Position numbers and translations under genes: made by a program
NCBI RefSeq assembly: GCF_048323755.1
Contig: NZ_JBLWFS010000003.1
Span: 241,914-305,913, forward strand
Source of the DNA: Alkalihalobacterium sp048323755
Lineage (GTDB): Bacteria > Bacillota > Bacilli > Bacillales > Bacillaceae_F
Direction: 5' to 3'
Length of the DNA stretch: 64,000 nt
Shown: positions 17,829-26,276 of the stretch, piece by piece
Layout of the letters: each line of letters starts with the position of its first letter
How positions within the stretch are numbered: position 1 is the stretch's first letter
The notes under the pieces: model-generated
What the model saw: only the letters and a program-made list of their open reading frames with translations
What the model was told of the DNA's origin: nothing
Database searches by the model: none

Positions 17829-19424
17829 ATGAGTTATTTCAAAGATTTTAATATTACAGAACAAGTGAAAAAAGCAATTTATGATATGGGTTTTGAAGAG
17901 CCATCTCCAATTCAAGAAAAAGCGATCCCTGTCATTTTATCGGGTGACGATGTCATTGGACAAGCGCAAACAGGAACTGGTAAGACAGCTGCTTTTGGTA
18001 TTCCAGTGGTTGATAAAGTAACAGAAGACAACCATGTTCAAGCGCTGATCTTAACGCCAACACGTGAATTAGCTATTCAAGTTTCAGGAGAGTTGCAAAA
18101 GTTAACGAAGTACAAAAAAATTCGTACATTGCCAATTTACGGTGGTCAATCGATTTCCCATCAAATTAGAGCATTAAAACAAGGAGTTCAGGTTGTAATT
18201 GGTACACCAGGACGACTTACAGACCATATTAGAAGACAAACACTGAACTTGGATAAAGTACATACCGTAGTACTAGATGAAGCTGATGAGATGCTAGATA
18301 TGGGGTTTATTGAAGATATTGAAGCCATTTTAAAACAAGTCAACCGAGAGCGCCAAACGCTTTTATTTTCAGCGACTATGCCCCCTCCAATTAAGAAGCT
18401 GTCATATAAGTACATGAAAAAGCCACAGCTTGTTGCAATTAGTAAGGGTGAAGTGACAGCTCCTTCAATTAACCAAGTATACTATAAAGTGCTAGAACGT
18501 AATAAATTAGATTCGTTGTGCCGAATTATTGATAGTGAAGAAATTGATCTTGGGATCATCTTCTGTCGAACAAAAAAAGGTGTATCTGAGCTAACGGAAG
18601 CGCTACAAGCTAGAGGATATATTGCTGATGGCTTACATGGAGACTTAACTCAATCACAACGTGACAATGTAATGAAAAAGTTCCGCGATTCAACCATTGA
18701 ATTTTTAATTGCAACTGATGTAGCTGCTCGTGGAATTGATGTTGACAATGTTACCCATGTTATTAACTACGATATTCCGCAAGACCCTGAGAGTTATGTA
18801 CATCGTATTGGTAGAACTGGTCGTGCAGGAAGAAAAGGATTAGCGTTAACTTTAGTTACTCCTCGTGAAATGAAACATCTGCGTTCGATCGAAGATGAGA
18901 TTAAGATGCCAATTCCATCTGAAAATGTACCAACATTTGCTGAAGTCATCGAGAAACAGCAAGAGACGTGGAAGAAGCAAATAGAAACAGCTATGAATGA
19001 TGATAAAGATAGTGAATGGTTTGCTCCGTTAGTCCATGATCTCCTTAACACGTATCCAGCAGAAAAGATCGTCACAGCTTTACTGAAACGAAACTTCCTT
19101 AGTGATAATACGCTCGATGATGATGGCTATAACTTCGGTGAAACAGGTGGAGCTAAAGGTATGGTTCGCTTCTTTATTAATGTTGGAAAAAACGTAAATA
19201 TGAGTCCAAAAATTTTAATTGAAGAGATTTCTGAACTCGTCGGTATTCCTGGAAAAGCTGTAGGGCGTATCGATATCTTTGATAAATTCACATTCGTTGA
19301 AGTTCCTGAAGAAGTGGCCCCGTTTGTTTATGAAGCTCTTCGCTATTCACGAATAAATGGAGCTAGAGTTAATTTAGAACCTGCCAAACCACGCCCAAAA
19401 CGTGAAAAACGACCATTAAAGTGA
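17829..19424 (+). CDS. DEAD-box RNA helicase with DbpA-type RNA-binding domain
   Basis: 531-residue ATP-dependent RNA helicase. Core motifs in order: Q motif FEEPSPIQEKAIP, Walker A AQTGTGKT, PTRELAIQ, GTPGRL, DEAD in VLDEADEML, SAT, IIFCRTKKG, and HRIGRTGRAGRKG. The C-terminal 75 residues (RFFINVGKNVNMSPKILIEEISEL onward) form a DbpA/CsdA RNA-binding domain, followed by a short basic tail. It resembles CshA/DeaD helicases of ribosome assembly and cold adaptation. It lies only 16 bases behind cinA, so it is likely co-transcribed; B. subtilis has no helicase gene between cinA and recA. Confidence 0.93.
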   Translation: MSYFKDFNITEQVKKAIYDMGFEEPSPIQEKAIPVILSGDDVIGQAQTGTGKTAAFGIPVVDKVTEDNHVQALILTPTRELAIQVSGELQKLTKYKKIRTLPIYGGQSISHQIRALKQGVQVVIGTPGRLTDHIRRQTLNLDKVHTVVLDEADEMLDMGFIEDIEAILKQVNRERQTLLFSATMPPPIKKLSYKYMKKPQLVAISKGEVTAPSINQVYYKVLERNKLDSLCRIIDSEEIDLGIIFCRTKKGVSELTEALQARGYIADGLHGDLTQSQRDNVMKKFRDSTIEFLIATDVAARGIDVDNVTHVINYDIPQDPESYVHRIGRTGRAGRKGLALTLVTPREMKHLRSIEDEIKMPIPSENVPTFAEVIEKQQETWKKQIETAMNDDKDSEWFAPLVHDLLNTYPAEKIVTALLKRNFLSDNTLDDDGYNFGETGGAKGMVRFFINVGKNVNMSPKILIEEISELVGIPGKAVGRIDIFDKFTFVEVPEEVAPFVYEALRYSRINGARVNLEPAKPRPKREKRPLK

Positions 19425-19443
19425 TAATATAGAAATGTAATAG

Positions 19444-19524
19444 TAGTGTCTGTGCACCTCACGTTTATGATAGCGTGTAGATGATCGGTGAAGCACCGAT
19501 CATCGTTCAGGTGCGTGACACTTC
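19444..19524 (+). other. Nested inverted repeat after the helicase gene
   Basis: Inner perfect stem GATGATCGGTG / CACCGATCATC with an AAG loop (19480-19504) inside an imperfect outer pair AGTGTCTGTGCACCT (19445-19459) / AGGTGCGTGACACTT (19509-19523). It probably ends helicase transcription although the T run is short (CTTCTTAATT). The outer arms resemble the GTGTCAGGCAC repeats at 20951 and 34503. Confidence 0.65.
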
Positions 19525-19599
19525 TTAATTACGCTATCCTCTCTCCAGAGTAATCCCTTCTCCTTTGAAATTTCCATTTGTAAATATCTTATAAAGAAA

Positions 19600-19613
19600 C
19601 GAATAAATGTTCG
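19600..19613 (+). promoter_or_regulatory. LexA (SOS) box upstream of recA
   Basis: CGAATAAATGTTCG matches the Bacillus consensus CGAACRNRYGTTCG at all defined positions but one (T for C at position 5). It sits 170 bases before the recA start, in the 360-base spacer. The exact -35/-10 pair could not be assigned. LexA repression of recA is established in B. subtilis. Confidence 0.82.
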
Positions 19614-19783
19614 TAAAATCTATTGGCAAAACCTAAAAAAAAAGTTATCATAGGTAAAGACATATGAGATATGTTACACGTACTACTGCTTCTTTGTGTT
19701 TCTTTGCGACCGATATGTACGTATTAAAATTAAGACCTATAATTTGTAGAAAAATATTTTCATATATTTGAGGAGATGACGTA

Positions 19784-20833
19784 ATGAGTGATAGAAAAGC
19801 CGCATTAGAGATGGCGTTAAGACAAATTGAAAAGCAATTTGGTAAAGGTTCTATTATGAAGATGGGGGAGCAAACTGAAACGCGGGTATCAACGGTTTCA
19901 AGTGGTGCACTAGCATTAGATATCGCACTTGGTGTAGGTGGATATCCTCGTGGAAGAATTATTGAAGTGTACGGCCCTGAATCATCTGGTAAAACAACGG
20001 TTGCATTACATGCAATTGCTGAAGTACAGCGTCAAGGTGGACAAGCAGCTTTTATTGATGCTGAACATGCACTTGATCCTGTATATGCTAAAAAGTTAGG
20101 CGTAAATATTGATGAATTATTACTTTCACAACCAGATACAGGAGAGCAAGCATTAGAAATAGCGGAAGCACTAGTTCGAAGTGGCGCTGTTGATATCATT
20201 GTTATTGATAGTGTTGCAGCCCTTGTACCAAAGGCTGAGATTGAAGGAGAAATGGGGGACAGCCACGTTGGTTTACAAGCAAGACTTATGTCTCAAGCTC
20301 TTCGTAAGTTAGGTGGAGCGATCAATAAATCGAAGACACTTGCCATCTTTATTAACCAAATTCGTGAAAAAGTTGGTGTTATGTTCGGGAACCCAGAGAC
20401 AACCCCTGGTGGACGCGCATTAAAGTTCTATTCGTCTGTTCGTTTAGAGGTTAGACGTGCTGAAACTTTGAAGCAAGGTAACGACATGGTCGGTAATAAG
20501 ACGAAAATTAAAGTTGTTAAAAATAAAGTAGCTCCTCCATTCAAAGTAGCGGAAGTAGATATTATGTATGGTGAAGGAATTTCAAGAGAAGGTTCTATTC
20601 TAGATATTGGGGCAGAGTTAGATATTGTGCAAAAGAGTGGAGCATGGTACTCATTTAATGAAGAACGACTAGGCCAAGGTCGTGAAAATGCAAAGCAATT
20701 CTTAAAAGAGAATATAGACTTGACAGCTGAAATTGAACAATTAATTCGAGCGCACTATGGACTTGATGGTGAGATTACTGTTGAGGCACCTAGTGAGAAT
20801 GAACTCGAAGACTTACCGTTAGATTTAAAATAA
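19784..20833 (+). CDS. recA: Recombinase A
   Basis: Strand-exchange protein and co-protease that triggers LexA self-cleavage. Walker A GPESSGKT, Walker B IIVIDSVAAL, the L1 region EGEMGDSHVGLQARLMSQALRKL, and L2 NQIREKVGVMFGNPETTPGGRALKFY are all intact; the C-terminus is acidic (ENELEDLPLDLK) as usual. 349 residues, close to the B. subtilis protein (348). ATG 19784 follows GAGGAGATGACGTA. Expression should be SOS-inducible given the LexA box at 19600. Confidence 0.98.
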   Translation: MSDRKAALEMALRQIEKQFGKGSIMKMGEQTETRVSTVSSGALALDIALGVGGYPRGRIIEVYGPESSGKTTVALHAIAEVQRQGGQAAFIDAEHALDPVYAKKLGVNIDELLLSQPDTGEQALEIAEALVRSGAVDIIVIDSVAALVPKAEIEGEMGDSHVGLQARLMSQALRKLGGAINKSKTLAIFINQIREKVGVMFGNPETTPGGRALKFYSSVRLEVRRAETLKQGNDMVGNKTKIKVVKNKVAPPFKVAEVDIMYGEGISREGSILDIGAELDIVQKSGAWYSFNEERLGQGRENAKQFLKENIDLTAEIEQLIRAHYGLDGEITVEAPSENELEDLPLDLK

Positions 20834-20856
20834 CTGAAAAAAAAGAAATGGTGCAG

Positions 20857-20896
20857 GAATACGCCTAATAAAATCACTCTTTTATTAGGCGTATTC
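20857..20896 (+). other. Strong hairpin behind recA
   Basis: A perfect 17-bp stem GAATACGCCTAATAAAA (20857-20873) with its complement at 20880-20896 and a 6-base loop. No T run follows (AGCATCGAG), so it is not a canonical terminator; it may still stabilise or end the recA transcript. Confidence 0.7.
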
Positions 20897-20931
20897 AGCA
20901 TCGAGTAAAAGAATTAATCAAACATTTAGGT

Positions 20932-21046
20932 AGAGGATAACTCAAAGCTAAGTGTCAGGCACTTCAACTGGTAAATATAGTTGCTTTACACTAATAGGCA
21001 ATTATATTTTTACTGGAATAGTGCGGACACTAATGGGTTATCCTCT
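20932..21046. repeat. 115-bp imperfect palindrome (MITE-like or structured element)
   Basis: The two halves are imperfect reverse complements over about 50 bases each. Outer arms AGAGGATAAC (20932-20941) and GTTATCCTCT (21037-21046) match perfectly; next AGTGTCAGGCACT pairs with AGTGCGGACACT; then ACTGGTAAATATAGTTGC pairs with GCAATTATATTTTTACTGG. The central loop is about 13 bases. No reading frame of note. It lies 44 bases before the SbcD-like gene. Could be a miniature mobile element, a cis RNA structure, or both. Confidence 0.8.
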
Positions 21047-21090
21047 TATTTTGTTTAAGTACTAATTAAAGAAGGGAAGGGGTAAACCAA

Positions 21091-22086
21091 TTGAAGTTTT
21101 TATACTTTACTGATACTCATATTCGTGGAACTACGCCAAAAAATCGTTTAGATTCTTTTGTAGATACGTTAAAGATGAAGCTTGTTGAGATTATGGAAAT
21201 AAGTAATCGAGAACAGGTGGATGTCTTGCTTCATGGCGGGGATGTCTTCGATCGACCAGATTTATCACCAAATGTTGTTGGGCAATTTGCACAAATTTTC
21301 CGCCAAGCTAACGCTCCGATATATGCGATTTCTGGAAATCACGATACGTATGGACATAACCCGGAAACGATATCAAGAACGATGCTTGGATTGTTACACG
21401 CGTTTGGTATCATAACAGTGATTTCCCCTGATGAGCCTTTAGTGCTCGAAAAAAACGGTGTGAAAGTTCAAATTTCTGGCCAACCTTATCACTATGATAT
21501 TGATCAGCGAGACGCAAAGCTTGATTATTATCCTGATAATCAATCAGGAGCCAATGTACTGATCCATCTTGTTCACAGTATGCTCGTAGAAAAAGCACTT
21601 CCGGATGGAATCCCCTATACGATGATCGATCATATTTGGGGAACAACGGCAGACATTATTCTTACGGGGCATTTTCATGGTGGTTTTGGAATTAAAGAAA
21701 AAAATGGGAAATATATTTGCAACCCTGGGGCAATTGCTCGAGTAAATAACCACTGGTCTGAAATGAACCGTACTCCAAAAATAATTATTGGGACAATATC
21801 TCAAGATAATATAAAACTTACTGAAATTCCTCTTGAGTGTGCCTTAAAAGGTGAGGAAGTATTAGATCGTAGTTTCTTAGAAAAGGCCGTTCATCAAGAA
21901 GCAAAGTTAAACTCATTTATTCAACAAGTGAAAGAACAATCTGATTTTCAAACGGTCAATATGAAACAGATTATTACGCAGATTGCTTCAATGTCAAACG
22001 TAGATGATAAGGTAAAGACAGAAGCATTAAGAAGAATTGAAGTGATTGAAGAATTATGGAAAGGTGGAGACCATGAATTGGATTAA
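21091..22086 (+). CDS. SbcD/Mre11-like metallophosphoesterase
   Basis: 331-residue calcineurin-like phosphoesterase. Metal-binding motifs are in the expected order: DxH in TDTHIRG (D8, H10), GGDVFD (D51), GNHD (83-85) and GHFHGGF. This matches the nuclease subunit of SbcCD/Mre11-Rad50 complexes, which cut DNA ends, hairpins and protein-blocked ends. The last 70 residues are helical and could bind the ATPase coil base. Starts with TTG behind GAAGGGG. It overlaps the next gene by 14 bases. It is shorter than typical SbcD (about 390) and is not B. subtilis SbcD, which is encoded elsewhere. Confidence 0.85.
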   Translation: MKFLYFTDTHIRGTTPKNRLDSFVDTLKMKLVEIMEISNREQVDVLLHGGDVFDRPDLSPNVVGQFAQIFRQANAPIYAISGNHDTYGHNPETISRTMLGLLHAFGIITVISPDEPLVLEKNGVKVQISGQPYHYDIDQRDAKLDYYPDNQSGANVLIHLVHSMLVEKALPDGIPYTMIDHIWGTTADIILTGHFHGGFGIKEKNGKYICNPGAIARVNNHWSEMNRTPKIIIGTISQDNIKLTEIPLECALKGEEVLDRSFLEKAVHQEAKLNSFIQQVKEQSDFQTVNMKQIITQIASMSNVDDKVKTEALRRIEVIEELWKGGDHELD

Positions 22087-23509
22087 AGAAGTTCGTTTAG
22101 AAAACTTTCAGTCCCACCTTGATACAAGTATTGAATTTTCAAAAGGACTTAATGTGATTGTCGGTCAATCGGATAGTGGAAAGACAGCTATTTTGCGTGG
22201 TATCCGGTGGGTATTGTTTAATCAACCAAGAGGAACTGACTTTATGAGAGTTAGTGGTGATTTTGTTCGGGTAACTCTAACGTTTGCCAATGAAGCTAGT
22301 ATTATAAGAGAAAGAACGAGCTCGAAAAACCGTTACATTATAAAAGAAATTGGAAAAGAAGATCTCGTATTAGAAGGGTTTGGTATACACGTTCCCCAAG
22401 AAGTCCTTGATGCTCATCAAATCTATCCATTAAGAATTGATCGGGATATGGAATTATTACTGAATGTTTCTCAACAATTAGACGGGCCGTTTTTACTCGA
22501 ACAGACAGCTTCAGTAAGAGCAAAGACGATCGGTAGAATTAGTGGTGCACATTATATTGATATGGCAGTAAGAGATACTACAAAAGATGTTGCAAAGCTT
22601 CACCAACAGACGAAGCACGTAGAAACGGAAGTCGATATACTGAAGGAGAAAATAGAACCCTATCACTTTTTAGATCATGCGAGGACAGTGCTTGACCAGT
22701 CTGAGCAAAAGTACAGGGAGCTTAAACAAAAAAATGAAAAACTTACCAAATTAGAAAATCTCCAGAGGAGCTTGCGAGATTTATCAATAGGTGAAGAAAC
22801 TGTAAAGAAACATCTTTCTATTCTTAAAGGGATAGATGAATGGGAACGGTTCCTAGAAAGGCTACAATTTATTAACGAAAAGAAGCGCTCGTTCCAAATG
22901 AAACAAAGTCAAATAGCTGAAATTAATAAAACGATGGACACGTGTGAACTTTGGATTCAGAAAACAAATGGTGTAGATGTTGCCAACCACAATGTGACAG
23001 CTATCATACAAAAATATAATCGCTTAAAACAACTTAATCAGTTGAAGGAAACATCTAAGCGTTTAAAAAGTAGTTTACTAGATGTGCAAACGACCATTAG
23101 TAAAACAGCTTTCGCAACTCTTTCCGAAGAGCAAAAAGTACAGAGGTTACTCCAAAAAGTAAAAAAAGCAAACGAGCTCAAACGTGTTGAGCAAAACTAT
23201 AAATCGATGAACCAACAAGCGAATACTATGAAACGAACAATTGAGCGCTTAGAAGAAACAACTTCAAGTGTGGAAAAATATAACGAATTACAATCTAGTA
23301 TTCAACGACTGGAATCTTATAAACTTTTATTAGAAAAGCTCCAAGATGTAAACAAACGCCTAAAAGATGGTGCAACTTTTATTACAGAGAAAAAGCAGGA
23401 AGAGGTACAGTTACGAACAAATTATGAGAAACGATTACTAGATAAAGGGGAATGCCCTACTTGTGGCGGGCAATTAAATCGTTCAACAATTAAACAATTA
23501 TTATCATGA
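22073..23509 (+). CDS. SbcC/Rad50-like ATPase, N-terminal half ending at a zinc-hook-like CxxC
   Basis: 478 residues. The N-lobe has a Rad50-type start (IKEVRLENFQSHLDTSIEF) and Walker A GQSDSGKT (31-38). From about residue 170 to 455 the sequence is charged and heptad-like, predicted coiled coil. Near the C-terminus is CPTCG (Cys461, Cys464), the form of a Rad50 zinc hook. There is no signature motif or Walker B: these occur in the gene at 23773. ATG 22073 follows AAGGTGG and overlaps the SbcD-like gene by 14 bases. I infer an N-half subunit of a split Rad50; frameshifts in a once continuous gene are the alternative. Confidence 0.82.
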   Translation: MNWIKEVRLENFQSHLDTSIEFSKGLNVIVGQSDSGKTAILRGIRWVLFNQPRGTDFMRVSGDFVRVTLTFANEASIIRERTSSKNRYIIKEIGKEDLVLEGFGIHVPQEVLDAHQIYPLRIDRDMELLLNVSQQLDGPFLLEQTASVRAKTIGRISGAHYIDMAVRDTTKDVAKLHQQTKHVETEVDILKEKIEPYHFLDHARTVLDQSEQKYRELKQKNEKLTKLENLQRSLRDLSIGEETVKKHLSILKGIDEWERFLERLQFINEKKRSFQMKQSQIAEINKTMDTCELWIQKTNGVDVANHNVTAIIQKYNRLKQLNQLKETSKRLKSSLLDVQTTISKTAFATLSEEQKVQRLLQKVKKANELKRVEQNYKSMNQQANTMKRTIERLEETTSSVEKYNELQSSIQRLESYKLLLEKLQDVNKRLKDGATFITEKKQEEVQLRTNYEKRLLDKGECPTCGGQLNRSTIKQLLS

Positions 23510-23525
23510 CGGCGGGGTGAAAAAG

Positions 23526-23780
23526 GTGAAACATGTTGAACATGAACTGACAAAGATCAAAGAAGCAATAGATAAAGCAAAAGATATGCGATATAGAGCT
23601 GAGGCAAAATTAGAAGAACTAGAAAATCAACAAAAACGATTATTAAATGAGTTAGAAGAGCTTGGTGTCAAGCCGGAAAATTTAGAAGAAGAAATAAAAA
23701 GGCTTGAAGAGGAAATCGAAAGAGGATTAGCAGAAACGAAAGCCATGATCCCAAGGGAATTGATGGGAAAAAATGAGTAA
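23526..23780 (+). CDS. Small coiled-coil protein between the two ATPase halves
   Basis: 84 residues, nearly all charged and leucine-rich heptads (RAEAKLEELENQQKRLLNEL, LEEEIKRLEEEIERGL), so a coiled coil. No catalytic motif. GTG 23526 is eight bases behind GGCGGGG; another in-frame GTG at 23517 overlaps that site. Its frame differs from both neighbours; it ends inside the next gene (8-base overlap). By position it would supply part of the descending coil after the CxxC hook of the N-half. Function beyond this is unknown. Confidence 0.7.
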   Translation: MKHVEHELTKIKEAIDKAKDMRYRAEAKLEELENQQKRLLNELEELGVKPENLEEEIKRLEEEIERGLAETKAMIPRELMGKNE

Positions 23781-24438
23781 ATTCCAAAAAGCATTTAACG
23801 AATTAGAGCAGGATTTACACCAGTCTCAAAATGAGTGGGTTCGTCTTGATGCTGAGCGTAAATTATTAACCGTGCAATTAGAAGAGAAATTAAATGCATT
23901 GGACCAGTTTTATGAAACAAAAGATACGTATGAAAAAGCAAGAGTATTATTACAACAATCTGCAGAATATGCTCGGGAACAGGCCAAGCAGCAAATTGAA
24001 AGTTTAGTAACGAATGCATTACAGTTTATTTTTGGCCCCCTCTTTGAATTTCAAATTGAAATAGAAGAACAAGGCAATAAGCCTGTTGCCGAATTTTACG
24101 TCGTTTCTGATTATGAGGGAATTAAAGTTAAAACAAAGCCACAAGAGGCACGTGGCGGTGGTGTAGTAGATATTGTTACATTAGCATTACGAGTCGCTCT
24201 CATTGAAACGACACAACCAAAAATGGATGGCCCGATCCTTCTAGACGAGCCAGGTAAGCATGTTTCAGGGGATTATGTTTTGTACCTTTATGAATTTCTT
24301 AAATCGATTAGCACGATGTTTAATCGACAAATTATTATGATTACTCACAACCAACATTTGGCACAGTCTGGTGACCGAGCTTATTATGTAGATATTCGTG
24401 ATGGTATTAGTGAAGTTAATCGAACTGACAATGCTTGA
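23773..24438 (+). CDS. SbcC/Rad50-like ATPase, C-terminal half
   Basis: 221 residues. The first 75 are coiled coil; the rest is an ABC-type C-lobe: a signature-like QEARGGGVVDIVTLALRVAL (about 124-143), Walker B PILLDEP (154-160), a D-loop-like KHVSGD, and H-loop ITHN (190-193). It has no Walker A, which is carried by the gene at 22073. The two would need to assemble to make an active ATP site. The ATG overlaps the end of the preceding small gene, so it is translationally coupled. The glycine-rich signature deviates from LSGGE of ordinary SbcC. Confidence 0.8.
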   Translation: MSKFQKAFNELEQDLHQSQNEWVRLDAERKLLTVQLEEKLNALDQFYETKDTYEKARVLLQQSAEYAREQAKQQIESLVTNALQFIFGPLFEFQIEIEEQGNKPVAEFYVVSDYEGIKVKTKPQEARGGGVVDIVTLALRVALIETTQPKMDGPILLDEPGKHVSGDYVLYLYEFLKSISTMFNRQIIMITHNQHLAQSGDRAYYVDIRDGISEVNRTDNA

Positions 24439-24589
24439 CAACAAAATTATCCAACTATACAATTAAGGAGAATACGGCATTTTAAATGTCATGTTTCCTT
24501 CATGAGGTGTGTAAGTTAACGCACGATAATTAACGAATGATAATATGACTTTTGGAACCAACAATTAGATAGCAAGAGGAGGTGACTAC

Positions 24590-26155
24590 ATGGATAACGT
24601 CTTAATCATCTCCATTTTGCTTGTTGTCTCTGCAGGTGTTGGTGCAGTTGTTGGATATCTTGTTAGAAAATCCATTGCTGAAGCGAAAATTTCTAGTGCG
24701 GAACATGCAGCTAAACAGATTGTTGAAGATGGTAAACGAGAAGCTGAAGCTAGTAAGAAGGAAGCTGTTCTTGAAGCTAAGGACGAGGTTCATAAACTTC
24801 GCATTGAAGCTGAGCGTGAGATTCGTGAACGTAGAAATGAGATTCAAAAACAAGAGAATCGTTTGGTTCAAAAAGAAGAGATCCTTGACCGTAAAAGTGA
24901 AACTCTAGATAAGAAAGAGGAATCATTAGAAAAGAGAGAGGAGTCTCTCGCCAAAAAACAACGACATATTGAAGAGATGGATAGCAAAGTGGAGGAAATC
25001 TTGAATAAGCAGAAAACTGAGCTCGAACGGATTTCTGGACTATCTCGAGATGAAGCGAAAGAAGCTATTCGACGTGAAGTTGAGCAGGACCTTACTCATG
25101 AAATGGCAGTGTTAGTCAAAGATCGATTAACACAAGCGAAAGAAGAAGCTGATAAGAAAGCCAGGGAAATTCTATCGTTAGCTATTCAAAGGTGCTCAGC
25201 AGACCATGTTGCAGAAACAACGGTTTCTGTTGTAAGTCTTCCTAATGATGAAATGAAAGGTCGCATCATTGGAAGGGAAGGTCGTAACATTCGCGCTTTA
25301 GAGACGCTTACAGGAATTGATTTAATTATTGATGATACTCCTGAGGCAGTAATCTTATCAGGCTTTGATCCAATTCGAAGAGAAATAGCTCGTACAGCTC
25401 TAGAGAAGCTTGTTCAAGATGGACGAATTCATCCAGCTCGTATTGAAGAAATGGTAGATAAATCTCGTCGAGAGGTTGATGAAACGATCCGTGAATACGG
25501 CGAACAAGCAACCTTTGAAATGGGAATTCATGGCTTACATCCAGACCTTATTAAAATATTAGGTCGATTAAAGTTTAGAACCAGTTATGGTCAAAACGTC
25601 TTGAAGCACTCTATGGAAGTAGCTTACTTGGCTGGACTAATGGCTGCTGAACTTGGTGAAGATGTTCAACTTGCTCGTCGTGCTGGCTTACTCCATGATA
25701 TTGGAAAAGCAATTGATCACGAAGTGGAAGGAAGCCACGTTGAAATTGGTGTAGAGCTTGCTACGAAATACAAGGAACATCCAGTTGTAATTAATAGTAT
25801 TGCATCACACCATGGTGATACCGAACCAACTTCAATTATAGCGACACTCGTAGCTGCTGCTGATGCGTTAAGTGCAGCACGACCTGGTGCTAGACGAGAA
25901 ACTCTAGAAACGTATATACGTCGATTAGAGAAACTTGAAGAGATATCCGAGTCTTTTGAAGGTGTTGAAAAGACTTATGCAATTCAAGCTGGACGAGAAG
26001 TTAGAATTATGGTAAAACCTGATATTGTTGATGATGCACAAGCCTATAAGTTGGCTCGTGATATTACGAAAAAAATTGAAGAAGATCTCGATTACCCAGG
26101 TCATATTCGTGTTACCGTAATACGTGAAACTAGGGCAGTTGAGTATGCAAAATAA
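24590..26155 (+). CDS. rny: Ribonuclease Y
   Basis: Membrane-anchored endoribonuclease that starts decay of many mRNAs. One N-terminal membrane span (VLIISILLVVSAGVGAVVGYLV), a long coiled coil (about 30-200), a KH RNA-binding domain (MKGRIIGREGRNIRALETLTGIDL) and an HD domain with HSMEVAYLAG and LLHDIGKAIDHE (around residue 369). 521 residues, matching B. subtilis YmdA (520). ATG follows AAGAGGAGGTGA. Confidence 0.97.
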   Translation: MDNVLIISILLVVSAGVGAVVGYLVRKSIAEAKISSAEHAAKQIVEDGKREAEASKKEAVLEAKDEVHKLRIEAEREIRERRNEIQKQENRLVQKEEILDRKSETLDKKEESLEKREESLAKKQRHIEEMDSKVEEILNKQKTELERISGLSRDEAKEAIRREVEQDLTHEMAVLVKDRLTQAKEEADKKAREILSLAIQRCSADHVAETTVSVVSLPNDEMKGRIIGREGRNIRALETLTGIDLIIDDTPEAVILSGFDPIRREIARTALEKLVQDGRIHPARIEEMVDKSRREVDETIREYGEQATFEMGIHGLHPDLIKILGRLKFRTSYGQNVLKHSMEVAYLAGLMAAELGEDVQLARRAGLLHDIGKAIDHEVEGSHVEIGVELATKYKEHPVVINSIASHHGDTEPTSIIATLVAAADALSAARPGARRETLETYIRRLEKLEEISESFEGVEKTYAIQAGREVRIMVKPDIVDDAQAYKLARDITKKIEEDLDYPGHIRVTVIRETRAVEYAK

Positions 26156-26183
26156 AGTGGTGAAAACCACTTTATTTTTTTTC
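26150..26183 (+). terminator. Rho-independent terminator after rny
   Basis: 12-bp stem AAATAAAGTGGT / ACCACTTTATTT with a GAAA tetraloop and a following T run; it includes the rny stop codon. Confidence 0.92.
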
Positions 26184-26276
26184 AAAGAAATAACCAAATA
26201 ACTTGTAATAGGTAACTATTTATATATATCATTGTACATATACATTGTAAGTAAGTTTGTAGAAAAGAGGCACAAA

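Noticed and set aside
22073..24438. Simple pseudogene explanation for the three-part SbcC-like region
   Set aside because: Each part starts with an acceptable ribosome binding site or overlap, none has internal stops, and the division coincides with a domain boundary. Sequencing error cannot be fully excluded and is listed as a test.
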